Part shown: positions 35,662 through 45,163 of the stretch, piece by piece
How positions within the stretch are numbered: position 1 is the stretch's first letter
Layout of the letters: every line of letters begins with the position of its first letter
NCBI RefSeq assembly: GCF_002216065.1
Contig: NZ_CP022282.1
Span: forward strand, 4,464,001-4,528,000
Origin: Chryseobacterium sp. T16E-39
Lineage (GTDB): Bacteria > Bacteroidota > Bacteroidia > Flavobacteriales > Weeksellaceae
Length of the DNA: 64,000 nucleotides
Direction: 5' to 3'
Translations under genes and position numbers: made by a program
Notes under the pieces: model-generated
Databases searched by the model: none
What the model saw: only the letters and a program-made list of their open reading frames with translations
What the model was told of the DNA's origin: nothing

Positions 35662-37542
35662 ATGAATAAATTAATTAATATATTATTTTTTGTTGTATGT
35701 TCAATAACATACAGTTATGCGCAATGTCCTAATGGAGATGTTGAAATGAATGATTTTACTAATTGGCAAGGATATACTGGAAGTAATATAGGGGGAAATC
35801 TAAATTTGCCTACTTTTACCTCTGGTATTACACCTACACAGCATATGATTACAGGTGTTGGTAGTGATCCTATTGTTGGCCCATCACTACCAACTGTAGC
35901 AGAGGGCAGCCATGCTATTCGTTTGGGAAACACAGCAGCAGGTAGGGGGGCAGAAGTCTTATCTTACACCTTTACGGCTGGCAATTCATTATCATTTATG
36001 TATGCAGTGGTATTGCAAGGTGCACATTCTGATCCCGAAATAAATGGGTTCTTTGGTTTTTGGATTAGTACATCTAATACCCTTGCTAACAGTGCAGACC
36101 CAGGAAATCTCATATATGCACCTACCAAGATAAATGCAAATATTTTCGATTCATATTTTCGAACAATGACATATGCCGGAGAACCTCTTGCTTGGAAGGA
36201 GTGGCAGACGGCATGTATTTCTATACCTCCTCAGTATGCTGGGCAGCAGCTCACTATTTATTTTGCCACAGCAGACTGTAGAGATGGGGGTCATTTTGGA
36301 TATGCGTATATTGATGGATTGTGCAAATCGATTCCTCCAACTCCTGTGATTACGGGACCTACTTCAACATGTAACATTGATGATTCTCTTCTATTTGATG
36401 GCAGTACTACCACAAATGAATCTCAATATTATTGGACAGCCCAAGAGTGTGATATTGTAGGCAATCCAATCGGTAGTGAAACTTTAGGAATTCTTACTAA
36501 TGGACCAGTGCGAAACTTCAGTCTTAGGGGAAATTACACTGGCTTGAAAAGTGGACACTATTATAAGGTTAGGCTCAGGGTTCGTAACTGTGGTAGTGCC
36601 TGGATAGAAACCTATAAAATAATTAAAATAGATTATCCTGTACTTGCAGTTGGGAACAAAGTTATATGTTGTGGTTCTACAGTCAGGCTAAAGGCTTCAA
36701 CAACTAGCCCAGGCAATTCAAGTGAGGCAAATTATAAGTGGTATGATGAAAATGGTAATTTCATAGGCAATGGAATGGTATCGTTTTCAGGTAATATTGG
36801 AGGACCATTTGTCTCGAATAATCAAATTCCCGTAACTCCCACAAAAAGCACTAAATATAGAGTCGTATTTGAATATAACGGTTGTAAAAATGAAGAATGG
36901 ATCTATGTTACATTAGTTCAGACTACCACTAGAGGAGCATTTAGCTGTGTAAGTTACAATAATTGCACAGGATCTGGTACGGTTAAATATACTCCGCTCG
37001 TAATTATATGTGGCACTGAAAGTGAGCTTGGAGCAGATTATAATTTTCATATGCAACAAGCAATTAATTCCGTGAAGTATTCATGGAGTACAGGAAGTAC
37101 TTCTGACACCTCATATGTTACAGGAAACGTTCCTAGCACTGTTACAATAACAAGTGTTTGTGGAAGCAGTACCTCAACAGTAAATCCACCTATTTTGACT
37201 GGGGCCTTTCCAAACTTGTTTATTCCAAACGCAATGTCTATGACTAATCCATTTGTAATCTACAATACCATGATGAATCAACTTGTTAGACCAGCTTATA
37301 ACGCCTTTTCTTATGAATTGAGTGTTTATGATCGATGGGGAACTCGTGTATATTATAAGTATGAAGCTAATTGCTTGGGACTTTATAATGGGCAGATTTT
37401 TTGGAATGGCAGATATACACCTGATGCAAATGGTAATCCGGGCCCATATGTCAATATTCCCGGAGTTTATTCCTGGTATTTAAAACTGACTAACTGCAGT
37501 GGGGAGAAAACTTTTCAAGGAGATGTAACCTTTTTGCAGTAA
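35662..37542 (+). CDS. Exported protein with T9SS type B sorting domain
   Basis: 626 residues. Signal peptide MNKLINILFFVVCSITYSYA. The first 220 residues look like a lectin/jelly-roll domain (AIRLGNTAAGRGAEVLSYTF, then FGYAYIDGLC). Ig/PKD-like repeats follow (PVITGPTSTCNIDDSLLF, YKWYDENGNFIGNGMVSFSG). The C-terminus is a gliding-associated CHU_C/type B sorting domain (LFIPNAMSMTNPF, LSVYDRWGTRVYYK, PGVYSWYLKL, GDVTFL). It is likely a surface adhesin or structural protein. It shares an operon with the preceding T9SS gene. Confidence 0.82.
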   Translation: MNKLINILFFVVCSITYSYAQCPNGDVEMNDFTNWQGYTGSNIGGNLNLPTFTSGITPTQHMITGVGSDPIVGPSLPTVAEGSHAIRLGNTAAGRGAEVLSYTFTAGNSLSFMYAVVLQGAHSDPEINGFFGFWISTSNTLANSADPGNLIYAPTKINANIFDSYFRTMTYAGEPLAWKEWQTACISIPPQYAGQQLTIYFATADCRDGGHFGYAYIDGLCKSIPPTPVITGPTSTCNIDDSLLFDGSTTTNESQYYWTAQECDIVGNPIGSETLGILTNGPVRNFSLRGNYTGLKSGHYYKVRLRVRNCGSAWIETYKIIKIDYPVLAVGNKVICCGSTVRLKASTTSPGNSSEANYKWYDENGNFIGNGMVSFSGNIGGPFVSNNQIPVTPTKSTKYRVVFEYNGCKNEEWIYVTLVQTTTRGAFSCVSYNNCTGSGTVKYTPLVIICGTESELGADYNFHMQQAINSVKYSWSTGSTSDTSYVTGNVPSTVTITSVCGSSTSTVNPPILTGAFPNLFIPNAMSMTNPFVIYNTMMNQLVRPAYNAFSYELSVYDRWGTRVYYKYEANCLGLYNGQIFWNGRYTPDANGNPGPYVNIPGVYSWYLKLTNCSGEKTFQGDVTFLQ

Positions 37543-37554
37543 TAACATTTTGAG

Positions 37555-37584
37555 ATTCCCTTTATTTCGTAAAGGGAATTTTTG
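37555..37584 (+). terminator. Intrinsic terminator of the T9SS operon
   Basis: ATTCCCTTTA (37555-37564), 5-nt loop, TAAAGGGAAT (37570-37579), then a short T run. It begins 12 bp after the stop at 37542. Confidence 0.8.
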
Positions 37585-37982
37585 ATAGTATGACCTCAAT
37601 AATTTAATATAAGCATATTAAAATTTAAATTACTTGCTTCATAGGTTTCGTATTCATTTTTCTATACTATAAAGAAAGCTTTACCTTAGGAAATAGATCG
37701 ATAACCAATATTTTAACTTTTAAAAATGGGAAATTTGTTTCTATTGAACAAAGACAGAAATTAGAAAGCAATCCTTCAATTGTAATTCATCCCTAATCGA
37801 AATTTTGTTTTGAAAAGAAAATTGAATTATTGAACTCTCATATAAGTACATTCTTTATGAGAGTTTTGTTATTAAAATTCTCCAAACTGAGGACAATAAA
37901 AATTAAGTTATAAATTGCATTTTTACAATTTTATAATTTATGCATTTTCTATTTTTATTAATCATACAACCATAATTAATAT
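37585..37982. other. Gap with a start-less open frame
   Basis: From about 37629 to 37797 one frame is open (FIGFVFIFLYYKESFTLGNR, then SITNILTFKNGKF to IVIHP) but has no start codon. It may be the tail of a lost membrane-protein gene. The rest is AT-rich with nothing recognisable. Confidence 0.35.
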
Positions 37983-38813
37983 ATGAATCCGTTTACTTAT
38001 CTACCAATTCATCAAGCTTTAAAACAAGTTATACAATCAATCGTTATTGTTGACATAGATTTATTGGCTTACAATCTAGATACTGAATATTGTTATCCCT
38101 GGACTGCTACTACAAGTATTTTTTTCACCTTAAGTAATGATCCTCTTTATTTGAAACAAAATAATCAATATTATTCCCTTCCGTTATGTTATGTAGTGGG
38201 GCCAAGATTAGTGAATGATGTTATCAATTTTGGAAACAAAAGACGTACACTTGGCATAACTTTTAAAGCGGGAGGTTTTCAGCGTTTAATGGGAGTACCT
38301 GTTAATTTATTAACAAAAGAAAACGTAGATCTGCACCAAATTTTTGGAAGAGAAACTCAAGAAGTTGAGGAAAGGCTTAAAGAGGCTGATAGCAATATTG
38401 AAATACTGATTATTATAGAAAGTTTTCTTTTAAAAAGATTATATCTTATGGGGAAATTTTCTTTATTTGATTTATCAATTGAACAGTGTGTTGAAGCTAA
38501 CGGAAATACACAAATTAGTAAACTTGCTTCTGTTGCTGGGCTTAGTATAAGACAATTTGAAAGAAAGTGTAAAGAAAGATTGGGATTATCCCCAAAACTT
38601 TTTTCCAGGCTAACACGTTTTGGAAATGCCTACAGACTCAAAGAACTTAATCCAAATTTAAATTGGACGTACATAGCTTATGATTCCGGATACTACGACC
38701 AGATGCATCTTATACATGATTTTAAAATGTTTTCCGGTTATAGTCCTAGTATGATAAATAAGATTGAATCTTACAATATTAAAGTAATGTCATTTTTACA
38801 AGGTAAATACTAA
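37983..38813 (+). CDS. AraC-family transcriptional regulator
   Basis: 276 residues: an N-terminal ligand-like domain of the DUF6597 type (FTYLPIHQALKQVIQ, VVGPRLVNDVINFGNKRRTL, GITFKAGGFQRLMG) and a C-terminal AraC HTH pair (ISKLASVAGLSIRQFERKCK, GLSPKLFSRLTRF, DQMHLIHDFKMFSGYSPS). It stands alone. The 3' end overlaps a short start-dependent frame on the other strand (about 38805-38980) that I do not trust. Confidence 0.87.
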   Translation: MNPFTYLPIHQALKQVIQSIVIVDIDLLAYNLDTEYCYPWTATTSIFFTLSNDPLYLKQNNQYYSLPLCYVVGPRLVNDVINFGNKRRTLGITFKAGGFQRLMGVPVNLLTKENVDLHQIFGRETQEVEERLKEADSNIEILIIIESFLLKRLYLMGKFSLFDLSIEQCVEANGNTQISKLASVAGLSIRQFERKCKERLGLSPKLFSRLTRFGNAYRLKELNPNLNWTYIAYDSGYYDQMHLIHDFKMFSGYSPSMINKIESYNIKVMSFLQGKY

Positions 38814-38821
38814 ATAGTAAA

Positions 38822-38869
38822 TTGGAAAATTACTATTATCTTCACCATTGTAACACGGTAATTTTCCAA
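38822..38869. repeat. 12-bp perfect inverted repeat after the AraC gene
   Basis: TTGGAAAATTAC (38822-38833) and GTAATTTTCCAA (38858-38869), loop 24 nt, 9 bp past the AraC stop and between convergent genes. It may act as a transcript end or hairpin; no T run follows. Confidence 0.5.
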
Positions 38870-39031
38870 ATAGTGGTCGTACCAATCCATTCTTTTTTTG
38901 TTTTCCAAACCAGAAATGTTTAATAATGAATCCTGCACATACATTACCTATAAAAGTAAAGATGCCAGCATTCATATTTTTACGGATTTGCTCAAAAATG
39001 GAAAATTCCCAGGATCAATAAAGATTTTGAA

Positions 39032-39925
39032 TTATTCGGGTTGAATAATAACGAACCTTACGAATGGAAATTCATTTTTAATATGGTCACGAATAAGGTG
39101 TATGGCCTCAGTGATTTCTTCTGTATCAAGATGATCTTCGAAATCAATGATCAGCATCAATACCACTTCTTCAGGTGACTGGTAGGTAGAGAGTATAGTT
39201 TTTGTTCTAACTACAGCAGTATCTTTTTCAGCCAGTTTAGCAATCTTTTCTCTTGTTTCAGGTGCTATTCCTTCGCCCATCAGAAGGCTCCTGCTTTCCC
39301 TTGCCAGGATAAGCGAGACAAAAACCAATATTAATCCTACGATTACAGATGCCAGCCCGTCCAATTCCGGAATTTGGAAAGAGTGGCTGACCCCCATTAA
39401 TATCATGACAACAAGCAGACCGGCTACTGCGGCACCATCTTCAAAAACCACAAGAAAGCTTCCCGGATCTTTGCTTTTGATGATCGCATCCCACCATCTC
39501 AACCCATTACGGGTTTTGTTAAATTCTTTTACAGCGATAAACAAAGAAGTACCCTCGAAAATAAGTGAAAGTATTAGTACAATATAATTCCAGAATGGAT
39601 CTTTCATTACCTCAGGTTCCATAATGTGTAAAATTCCCTGATAGATGGATAAAGCTCCCCCTAAACCAAATATAAGAATTGAAACCACAAATGACCAGAA
39701 ATACAGTTCCTTGCCATATCCAAATGGATGATACTCATCTGCAGGCTTTCTGCTCCTTTTGATTCCATACAAAAGCAGCAGTTGATTCGCGGTATCTACT
39801 GTTGAATGGATTCCTTCAGATATCATCGAAGAACTGTTTGTAAATGCTCCTGCAATAAACTTTGTTAGAGCGATTAGTAGGTTAGCGGCAAGCGCACTGT
39901 AAATTGATTTGCGATTATTGGCCAT
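39032..39925 (-). CDS. Cation diffusion facilitator (CDF) metal transporter
   Basis: 297 residues with six membrane helices and a C-terminal cytosolic domain (from residue about 215). CDF signature: ISEGIHSTVDTANQLLLLYG and YHPFGYGKELYFWSFVV, with the metal-site residues of helices 2 and 5 (DGLASVIVGLILV). It exports Zn2+, Fe2+ or similar ions from the cytosol. The C-terminal domain is of the YdfM/FieF-like class. The metal cannot be told by eye. Confidence 0.88.
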   Translation of the reverse strand: MANNRKSIYSALAANLLIALTKFIAGAFTNSSSMISEGIHSTVDTANQLLLLYGIKRSRKPADEYHPFGYGKELYFWSFVVSILIFGLGGALSIYQGILHIMEPEVMKDPFWNYIVLILSLIFEGTSLFIAVKEFNKTRNGLRWWDAIIKSKDPGSFLVVFEDGAAVAGLLVVMILMGVSHSFQIPELDGLASVIVGLILVFVSLILARESRSLLMGEGIAPETREKIAKLAEKDTAVVRTKTILSTYQSPEEVVLMLIIDFEDHLDTEEITEAIHLIRDHIKNEFPFVRFVIIQPE

Positions 39926-40073
39926 TAATGATTGATATTAATAAGAGAACAATAAAATTACCTCAATACATCTAAACATATATACTCCCTATGTGAGGTG
40001 GTGTATTTAAATCATTACTAAAATATGGTATTAGTTTCAAAATAAAAAATATCTGGATAGATACTTAGAATTG

Positions 40074-40091
40074 AAATTTCGAATAAAAACA
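40074..40091. other. AT-rich gap upstream of the Xis-like gene
   Basis: The 332-bp space between the CDF gene (minus) and the Xis-like gene (plus) has no ORF. Its one clear element is the palindrome listed at 40174-40191. Confidence 0.3.
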
Positions 40092-40173
40092 ATTTTATCT
40101 TTTCCATTATTATTTTATTAGTCAACTTATGGATCGTCATTAAAAGCTATTTAAAAAATAATCAGTAAAAATC

Positions 40174-40191
40174 TTTTCGTAACTACGAAAA
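40174..40191. promoter_or_regulatory. Palindrome upstream of the ICE excision gene set
   Basis: TTTTCGTA-AC-TACGAAAA (arms 40174-40181 and 40184-40191), 66 bp before the HTH gene at 40258. The arrangement suggests an operator for the excision module. Confidence 0.55.
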
Positions 40192-40257
40192 AGTAGTGAT
40201 TGTATATGATTTCTCTTTTCCAACTTTACATCACCAGCAATCATAAAAATTACTATT

Positions 40258-40539
40258 ATGAATATCGAAAGAACAGAATTTATAGCCTGGATGGAGAGAG
40301 TCATGGAAAGATTTGACCTACTGAAAGAGCAAATGATTAAAAACCAATCCAGATTTATAGAAATAGATGGAGAGCAACTTCTGGATAACCAGGATGTTTT
40401 ACAGCTTTTGAAAATAAGTTCCAGATCATTACAAAGGTACCGGACTGATAAAAAACTGCCTTACTATACCATCAGTGGTAAATTATACTATAAGCTTTCT
40501 GATGTCCATCAATTGATTAGGGAATGCTTAAACTCTTGA
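40258..40539 (+). CDS. Helix-turn-helix protein, Xis2d-like excision factor
   Basis: 93 residues. The C-terminal half is a MerR/excisionase-type winged HTH (LLDNQDVLQLLKISSRSLQR, then YRTDKKLPYYTISGKLYYKL). Proteins of this length and type precede the DUF3945 gene and the topoisomerase gene in the excision operon of CTnDOT-like elements (xis2d-orf3-exc), the same order as here. It probably binds the element ends during excision; with no integrase in the window it may now be idle. Confidence 0.75.
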   Translation: MNIERTEFIAWMERVMERFDLLKEQMIKNQSRFIEIDGEQLLDNQDVLQLLKISSRSLQRYRTDKKLPYYTISGKLYYKLSDVHQLIRECLNS

Positions 40540-40639
40540 CAGTAATAAAAGACATCAACAGCAAAACCATTCATCATCATTCCAATTTCTAAAAGTCTCT
40601 GACTGAGCGTTTACCTTTATTCCATTAAAATGAAATACA

Positions 40640-42064
40640 ATGGAAGATGAATTGATAAACTCTCAGGAACCCAATGAACTCAAACCGGCAACAGACACAC
40701 TCCTTGTCCTGAACATTCATACCAACCAGGTTGAGATGGTTAAAGGAATTGATCGGGAAGGAAATCTTCAAAAGGTTTCACCGCAGGATAAAAATGATAA
40801 TGATCAGCTCATCACGGTGGATAAACACGGAGATGTCTTCTCCAACTTCTTTTCCAATTTTTACCGGCAGTTTAAAAATCCCACGCATTTCAACTTTTTC
40901 AAAGTTTCGGAATACGATGTTGTTACTACCGCTAACGATCTTCAAAAATATGTCGATCAGGCCTCACCCGAAGAAAAAGAAAAGCTGAAAGACTACGAAG
41001 TTTTACCTAAAAATGACAATAATCTAAAAAATCTAAATACAATGGAAAACAACACAGAAAATCAGGAATACCGTTTTCAGCCTGAACAAATAGACTGGAA
41101 GACAATGGGAAAATTCGGACTTAACCAGGAAAAGCTTGAAAAGATGAATGCCATGGATTCATTACTCAGAGGTTTTAAAACTAATACATTAATTCCGATA
41201 ACCATTAATCTTGGCACTGCAGTCAGTAAAATGGATGTTCGACTATCCCTTCAAACAGGAGATACAGGACAGGTAGCTGTTTATTTGCATGGTATCCGTA
41301 AAGAACCGAATCTGAATATGAAATTCCTCGGACATGAATTTACCGATGAGGATAAAAAAAATCTTAAAGAAACAGGAAATATGGGTAGAATAGTAAACCT
41401 TGTTAATCCTAAGACAGATGAAATTATTCCATCAGTCATTAGCAAGGACCGTCTAACCAATGAGCTAGTTGCCTATAGAGCAGAGTACATAAAAGTTCCT
41501 GATGAAATCAAAGGAGTGAAACTAGACGAACACCAGAAACAAACATTATTAGAGGGGGAACCGTTGTATCTTGAAGGAATGATGTCTAAAAAAGGAGAAT
41601 TTTTTAATGCCACCGTACAGTTCAATGCAGATAAGCGGTATGTAGAATTTCTGTTTGGCAATAACCAGAATCAACAACAAACTCAATCTACGGATCAAGA
41701 AGCACCCAAAGTATTCAGAGGAAAGGAGCTGGACGATTCACAGTATGAAAAGTTCAAAGCCGGACAAACCGTATACGTTGACGGTCTTACCGACGGTAAA
41801 GGTAAAGCTTATCAGGGCTATATTACCTTCAATAAAGAAACCTCCAAAACAGACTTCTCCTTCAACCATCCCGATAAATTTAAACAACAAGCTACACCTT
41901 CGGAAGAACATAAAACTCAAACTGCGGTTAATACCCAGGGTAAAACCAATGAAGCTACTAAAAATGTGAATGAGCCTTTAGAATCAAAACAGCAGCAGCC
42001 GGCCAATAAACAGCAGGAGGATCAGCAAAAAAAGGTTAGAAAACCCAGAGGACAAAAACTATAA
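40640..42064 (+). CDS. DUF3945/DUF4099-domain protein of ICE (orf3-like)
   Basis: 474 residues. An N-terminal region (residues 15-130) precedes a DUF4099-like block (FQPEQIDWKTMGKFGLNQEK). Two DUF3945-type repeats follow, around KLDEHQKQTLLEGEPLYLEG and ELDDSQYEKFKAGQTVYVDG, then a Gln/Lys-rich, disordered tail (KQQQPANKQQEDQQKK). Such proteins are encoded between xis2d and the topoisomerase gene in Bacteroidetes conjugative elements; their role is unknown. It is followed by topB after 20 bp. Confidence 0.82.
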   Translation: MEDELINSQEPNELKPATDTLLVLNIHTNQVEMVKGIDREGNLQKVSPQDKNDNDQLITVDKHGDVFSNFFSNFYRQFKNPTHFNFFKVSEYDVVTTANDLQKYVDQASPEEKEKLKDYEVLPKNDNNLKNLNTMENNTENQEYRFQPEQIDWKTMGKFGLNQEKLEKMNAMDSLLRGFKTNTLIPITINLGTAVSKMDVRLSLQTGDTGQVAVYLHGIRKEPNLNMKFLGHEFTDEDKKNLKETGNMGRIVNLVNPKTDEIIPSVISKDRLTNELVAYRAEYIKVPDEIKGVKLDEHQKQTLLEGEPLYLEGMMSKKGEFFNATVQFNADKRYVEFLFGNNQNQQQTQSTDQEAPKVFRGKELDDSQYEKFKAGQTVYVDGLTDGKGKAYQGYITFNKETSKTDFSFNHPDKFKQQATPSEEHKTQTAVNTQGKTNEATKNVNEPLESKQQQPANKQQEDQQKKVRKPRGQKL

Positions 42065-42084
42065 TAATCATCTATATCCATCAT

Positions 42085-44190
42085 ATGAAAGCAATCATCG
42101 CAGAAAAACCGAGTGTCGCAAGAGAAATCGCACAATTGTTAGGAGCCCATGAAAAGAAAGATGGTTATTTATCCGGTAATGGATATTGTGTCACCTGGGC
42201 ATTAGGACATCTGATAGGATTAGGAATACCAGAAGATTATGGTATAAGAGGCTTTAACAAAGCCTCTTTGCCTATCTTTCCAAAACATTTTATTCTAACT
42301 CCCAAAAAACTAAAGAAATCTAACGGCTATGAACCTGACCCTTCGGCTTTAAAACAGCTCAATGTTATAAAACAAGTCATCAATCAATGCGATAGCATCA
42401 TTGTAGCAACAGATGCAGGAAGAGAAGGAGAGTTGATCTTCCGCTATATCTATCACTTCATACATTGCAATAAACCTTTTGAAAGACTCTGGATCAGTTC
42501 CCTTACCGAAAAGGCAATACAGGAAGGTTTTAAGAATCTTCAGTCAGGCGATACCTTTGACAGTTTGTATGAAGCTGCTACAGCCAGAAGCGAAGCGGAC
42601 TGGCTGGTAGGAATCAATGCCACCCAGGCATTAACCATTGTAGGAAACCAAGATGTTTATTCATTAGGCAGAGTGCAAACCCCAACTCTTGCCTTGATCT
42701 GTTATCGGTTTCTTCAGCATCAAAACTTCACTAAGCAAAAGTACTTTCAGATTCAGCTGAGTCACAGAAAAGAATATAAAGACTTTACCAGCCTCTCACT
42801 ATTACAATGGGAAGAGAAAAAGCAGGCAGAACAAATCCAAAAATCCATAGAACGGGAGGGTAGAGCTGTTGTAGAAGATGTATCCATTATAACAGTGCAG
42901 GAACAGTCTCCGTTACTTTTCGACCTCACGGAATTACAGAAAGAAGCCAACAGAAAGCTTGGTCTTTCTGCCGATGAGGTTTTACAGATAGCCCAAAGTT
43001 TATATGAAAAGAAATTCATTACCTATCCCAGAACCGGCAGCAAGTATATTAGTGAAGACTTATGGCCTGAAATTCCTGAACTGGTCAGAATTCTCAATGC
43101 AACCGATTATTTCAAGTCACCCATATCTAATTTAAAGTTCGGAAATTTCAACAAGCGGATTGTGAATGATCTAAAAGTGACAGACCATCATGGTTTACTC
43201 ATCACTACGAAAGTTCCATCCGCACTTAGCGCTACGGAAAAAGCCATTTATGATACGATTGCTTACCGTTTATTGGAATCCTTATCCCATGCCTGTACCA
43301 AACAAGTCAGTCACATCACCATCAAAGTACATCATTATGAATTCCAGATCAAGGGATTAAAAATACTCAACAAAGGTTGGCGAGTCATCAAAGGAATTCT
43401 ATCAGACAATGAAAATTCCAATAATAAAAATGAAGCCCTTACTGAACTTCCGGAATTCAAAATCGGAGATGAGCTGAAAATATCAAAAGGAGAATTATTG
43501 GAAAAAGCAACACAACCTCCGAAACTATATACAGAAGCTGATCTCTTATCAGTTATGGAAAATGCAGACAGATCTATTGAAAATGAAGATGAAAAGCAGG
43601 TTATTTCCAATATTGGTATTGGAACACCAGAGACAAGAGCGTCTATTATAGAAACCTTACTTAGCAGTAACTATATTACCAGAACAAGTAAAATACTCTG
43701 TCCAACAAATAAAGGCTTACAAGTTTATGAACTTGTCAAGGATAAAAAAATAGCTAATGCTCAGATAACCGCAGAATGGGAAATGGCATTGGATAAAATT
43801 GAAAAAGGTGAGCTCAACCAAAATCAATTTATAGAAGGCATCCAAAACTATACGGCAGAAATAACAAGTGAACTTTTATCAGTTAGCATTGTAGAAGGAG
43901 ATATATCTGAACTACATTGCCCAAAATGTAAGCAACGAAAATTGATTATCAAAGGTAAGACCGTAAAATGTCGTGATAAAAAGTGCAATTGGATTTTATT
44001 CCGAATGGTATGTGATGTACAGCTGAGTGCTAATCATATTACTTCCTTACTCACGAAGCAAAAAACGCCATTAATAAGAAATATGAAAAGCAAAAACGGG
44101 AAAAAATTTGATGCATACATATGTCTACAGGATGACTATAGCACAACATTTGAATTTCCGAATAATAATAAATACCAGTATAACAATTAA
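42085..44190 (+). CDS. topB: Type IA DNA topoisomerase III (exc-like)
   Basis: 701 residues. Toprim domain with IIAEKPSVAREIAQLLG and ATDAGREGELIFRYI, catalytic tyrosine Y314 in FITYPRTGSKYI, and a C-terminal zinc-ribbon-like region with LHCPKCKQRKLIIKGKTVKC. Relaxes or decatenates DNA. In CTnDOT the equivalent gene (exc) lies in the excision operon. The DUF3945 gene upstream and the Xis-like gene support an ICE origin rather than a housekeeping topoisomerase. Confidence 0.9.
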   Translation: MKAIIAEKPSVAREIAQLLGAHEKKDGYLSGNGYCVTWALGHLIGLGIPEDYGIRGFNKASLPIFPKHFILTPKKLKKSNGYEPDPSALKQLNVIKQVINQCDSIIVATDAGREGELIFRYIYHFIHCNKPFERLWISSLTEKAIQEGFKNLQSGDTFDSLYEAATARSEADWLVGINATQALTIVGNQDVYSLGRVQTPTLALICYRFLQHQNFTKQKYFQIQLSHRKEYKDFTSLSLLQWEEKKQAEQIQKSIEREGRAVVEDVSIITVQEQSPLLFDLTELQKEANRKLGLSADEVLQIAQSLYEKKFITYPRTGSKYISEDLWPEIPELVRILNATDYFKSPISNLKFGNFNKRIVNDLKVTDHHGLLITTKVPSALSATEKAIYDTIAYRLLESLSHACTKQVSHITIKVHHYEFQIKGLKILNKGWRVIKGILSDNENSNNKNEALTELPEFKIGDELKISKGELLEKATQPPKLYTEADLLSVMENADRSIENEDEKQVISNIGIGTPETRASIIETLLSSNYITRTSKILCPTNKGLQVYELVKDKKIANAQITAEWEMALDKIEKGELNQNQFIEGIQNYTAEITSELLSVSIVEGDISELHCPKCKQRKLIIKGKTVKCRDKKCNWILFRMVCDVQLSANHITSLLTKQKTPLIRNMKSKNGKKFDAYICLQDDYSTTFEFPNNNKYQYNN

Positions 44191-44614
44191 TACACAAATA
44201 GGACCATTGGGAAATATTACGGCAATTTTGTTGCAACCGTTGGGACTCGCTATTTTAGGTAGACCTGAAAATAGGATCATTAAGGTAAATTAACAATCTC
44301 ATCAAATAAGAAATTGACACTGATCTCGGCTATATGATCAGATATTTGAAATGTGTTTATTTCTATCGACTATACCTCAAGTTAACCTTAGGCTTTTCAT
44401 TTTTATCTTATAAACTGACCAGTCTGGCTAAAAATTTGAAAAAATTATAAAAAGAATAGAAACCAAAAAATTCATTAAAACCTTTTCTTTAATACGCAAA
44501 TAAAATTATTACTGAGCAATGGCAATATAGATCATTTTGCGAAAAGCTGGTAGTTCAAGTGATTAATCTTTTTGTTAAAATGCAGCTTTATATAGAGCTT
44601 TTAAAAAAAGATAA
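44191..44614. other. Gene-free stretch after topB
   Basis: About 420 AT-rich bases between topB (plus) and the HxlR gene (minus). Short open frames are present but none has family-like composition. No transfer genes or integrase follow. Confidence 0.4.
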
Positions 44615-44636
44615 AATTCAATATATATATTGAATT
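44615..44636 (-). terminator. 22-bp AT palindrome, likely terminator of the HxlR gene
   Basis: AATTCAATATA and its complement form a perfect palindrome at 44615-44636, 6 bp past the HxlR stop on the minus strand. Downstream on that strand is a T-rich run. Confidence 0.55.
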
Positions 44637-44641
44637 ATATC

Positions 44642-45034
44642 TCAAGAATCTGTTCTAATTCCAAATTCAAGGTCTTTAGTTTCTAATTTTTTGATGATTA
44701 CGCGTCGCAATATTTCTTCATTTGCATCACCCCATTGTCCTAGTGCTTCAATAACTGGAATCAGCGATTTTCCAAAAACAGTTAAATTATATTCAACTTT
44801 TGGAGGTACTACCGCATATACCATCCTGTCAATCAGTTCATGTTCTTCCAATTCTTTTAATTGAAAATTTAAAACCCTTTTTGATGCATCAGGAATTTTT
44901 CTTTGTAATTCACTGGGACGTTTGTAGCCTTGGTCAATAAAATATAACAAACGAATTTTCCATTTACCATAGAGCACTTCTCCAATAAGATCAAGACCGC
45001 AATTTAAATTAGGTATTGTTTTTCTCTCATACAT
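44642..45034 (-). CDS. HxlR-family winged-helix regulator (second)
   Basis: 131 residues, start set at MYERKTIPNL (45034). The 18-residue extension upstream runs through the promoter and the palindromic operator. HxlR motifs: GEVLYGKWKIRLLYFIDQGY, RPSELQRKIPDASKRVLNFQ, LEEHELIDRMVY, VEYNLTVFGKSL and EALGQWGDANE. A Cys lies next to the HTH (NLNCGLDL), as in redox-sensing members. It is divergent from an SDR gene at 45164. Confidence 0.88.
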   Translation of the reverse strand: MYERKTIPNLNCGLDLIGEVLYGKWKIRLLYFIDQGYKRPSELQRKIPDASKRVLNFQLKELEEHELIDRMVYAVVPPKVEYNLTVFGKSLIPVIEALGQWGDANEEILRRVIIKKLETKDLEFGIRTDS

Positions 45035-45072
45035 ACTGCAAATATAAAATACCTTAGATAGCTGTACAATAG

Positions 45073-45088
45073 GTGATAAATTTATCAC
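45073..45088. promoter_or_regulatory. 16-bp palindromic operator between HxlR and SDR
   Basis: GTGATAAATTTATCAC is a perfect 16-bp palindrome centred between the two divergent genes, as expected for a site bound by a dimeric HxlR repressor. It differs from the GTAAC site of the first pair. Confidence 0.75.
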
Positions 45089-45163
45089 TATGTGATTCGT
45101 AATTCCCTACTTGTGTGCCCCGGTTATACGCTGCAATTTTGTAGACAGATTAAACAAAACATT

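Noticed and set aside
38805..38980. 58-residue minus-strand frame after the CDF gene
   Set aside because: It overlaps the AraC 3' end, has no known family, and runs through the inverted repeat at 38822-38869. Evidence is insufficient.
45034..45088. The upstream start of the second HxlR gene
   Set aside because: The added 18 residues cross the promoter and the palindromic operator, so MYERK at 45034 is the likely start.
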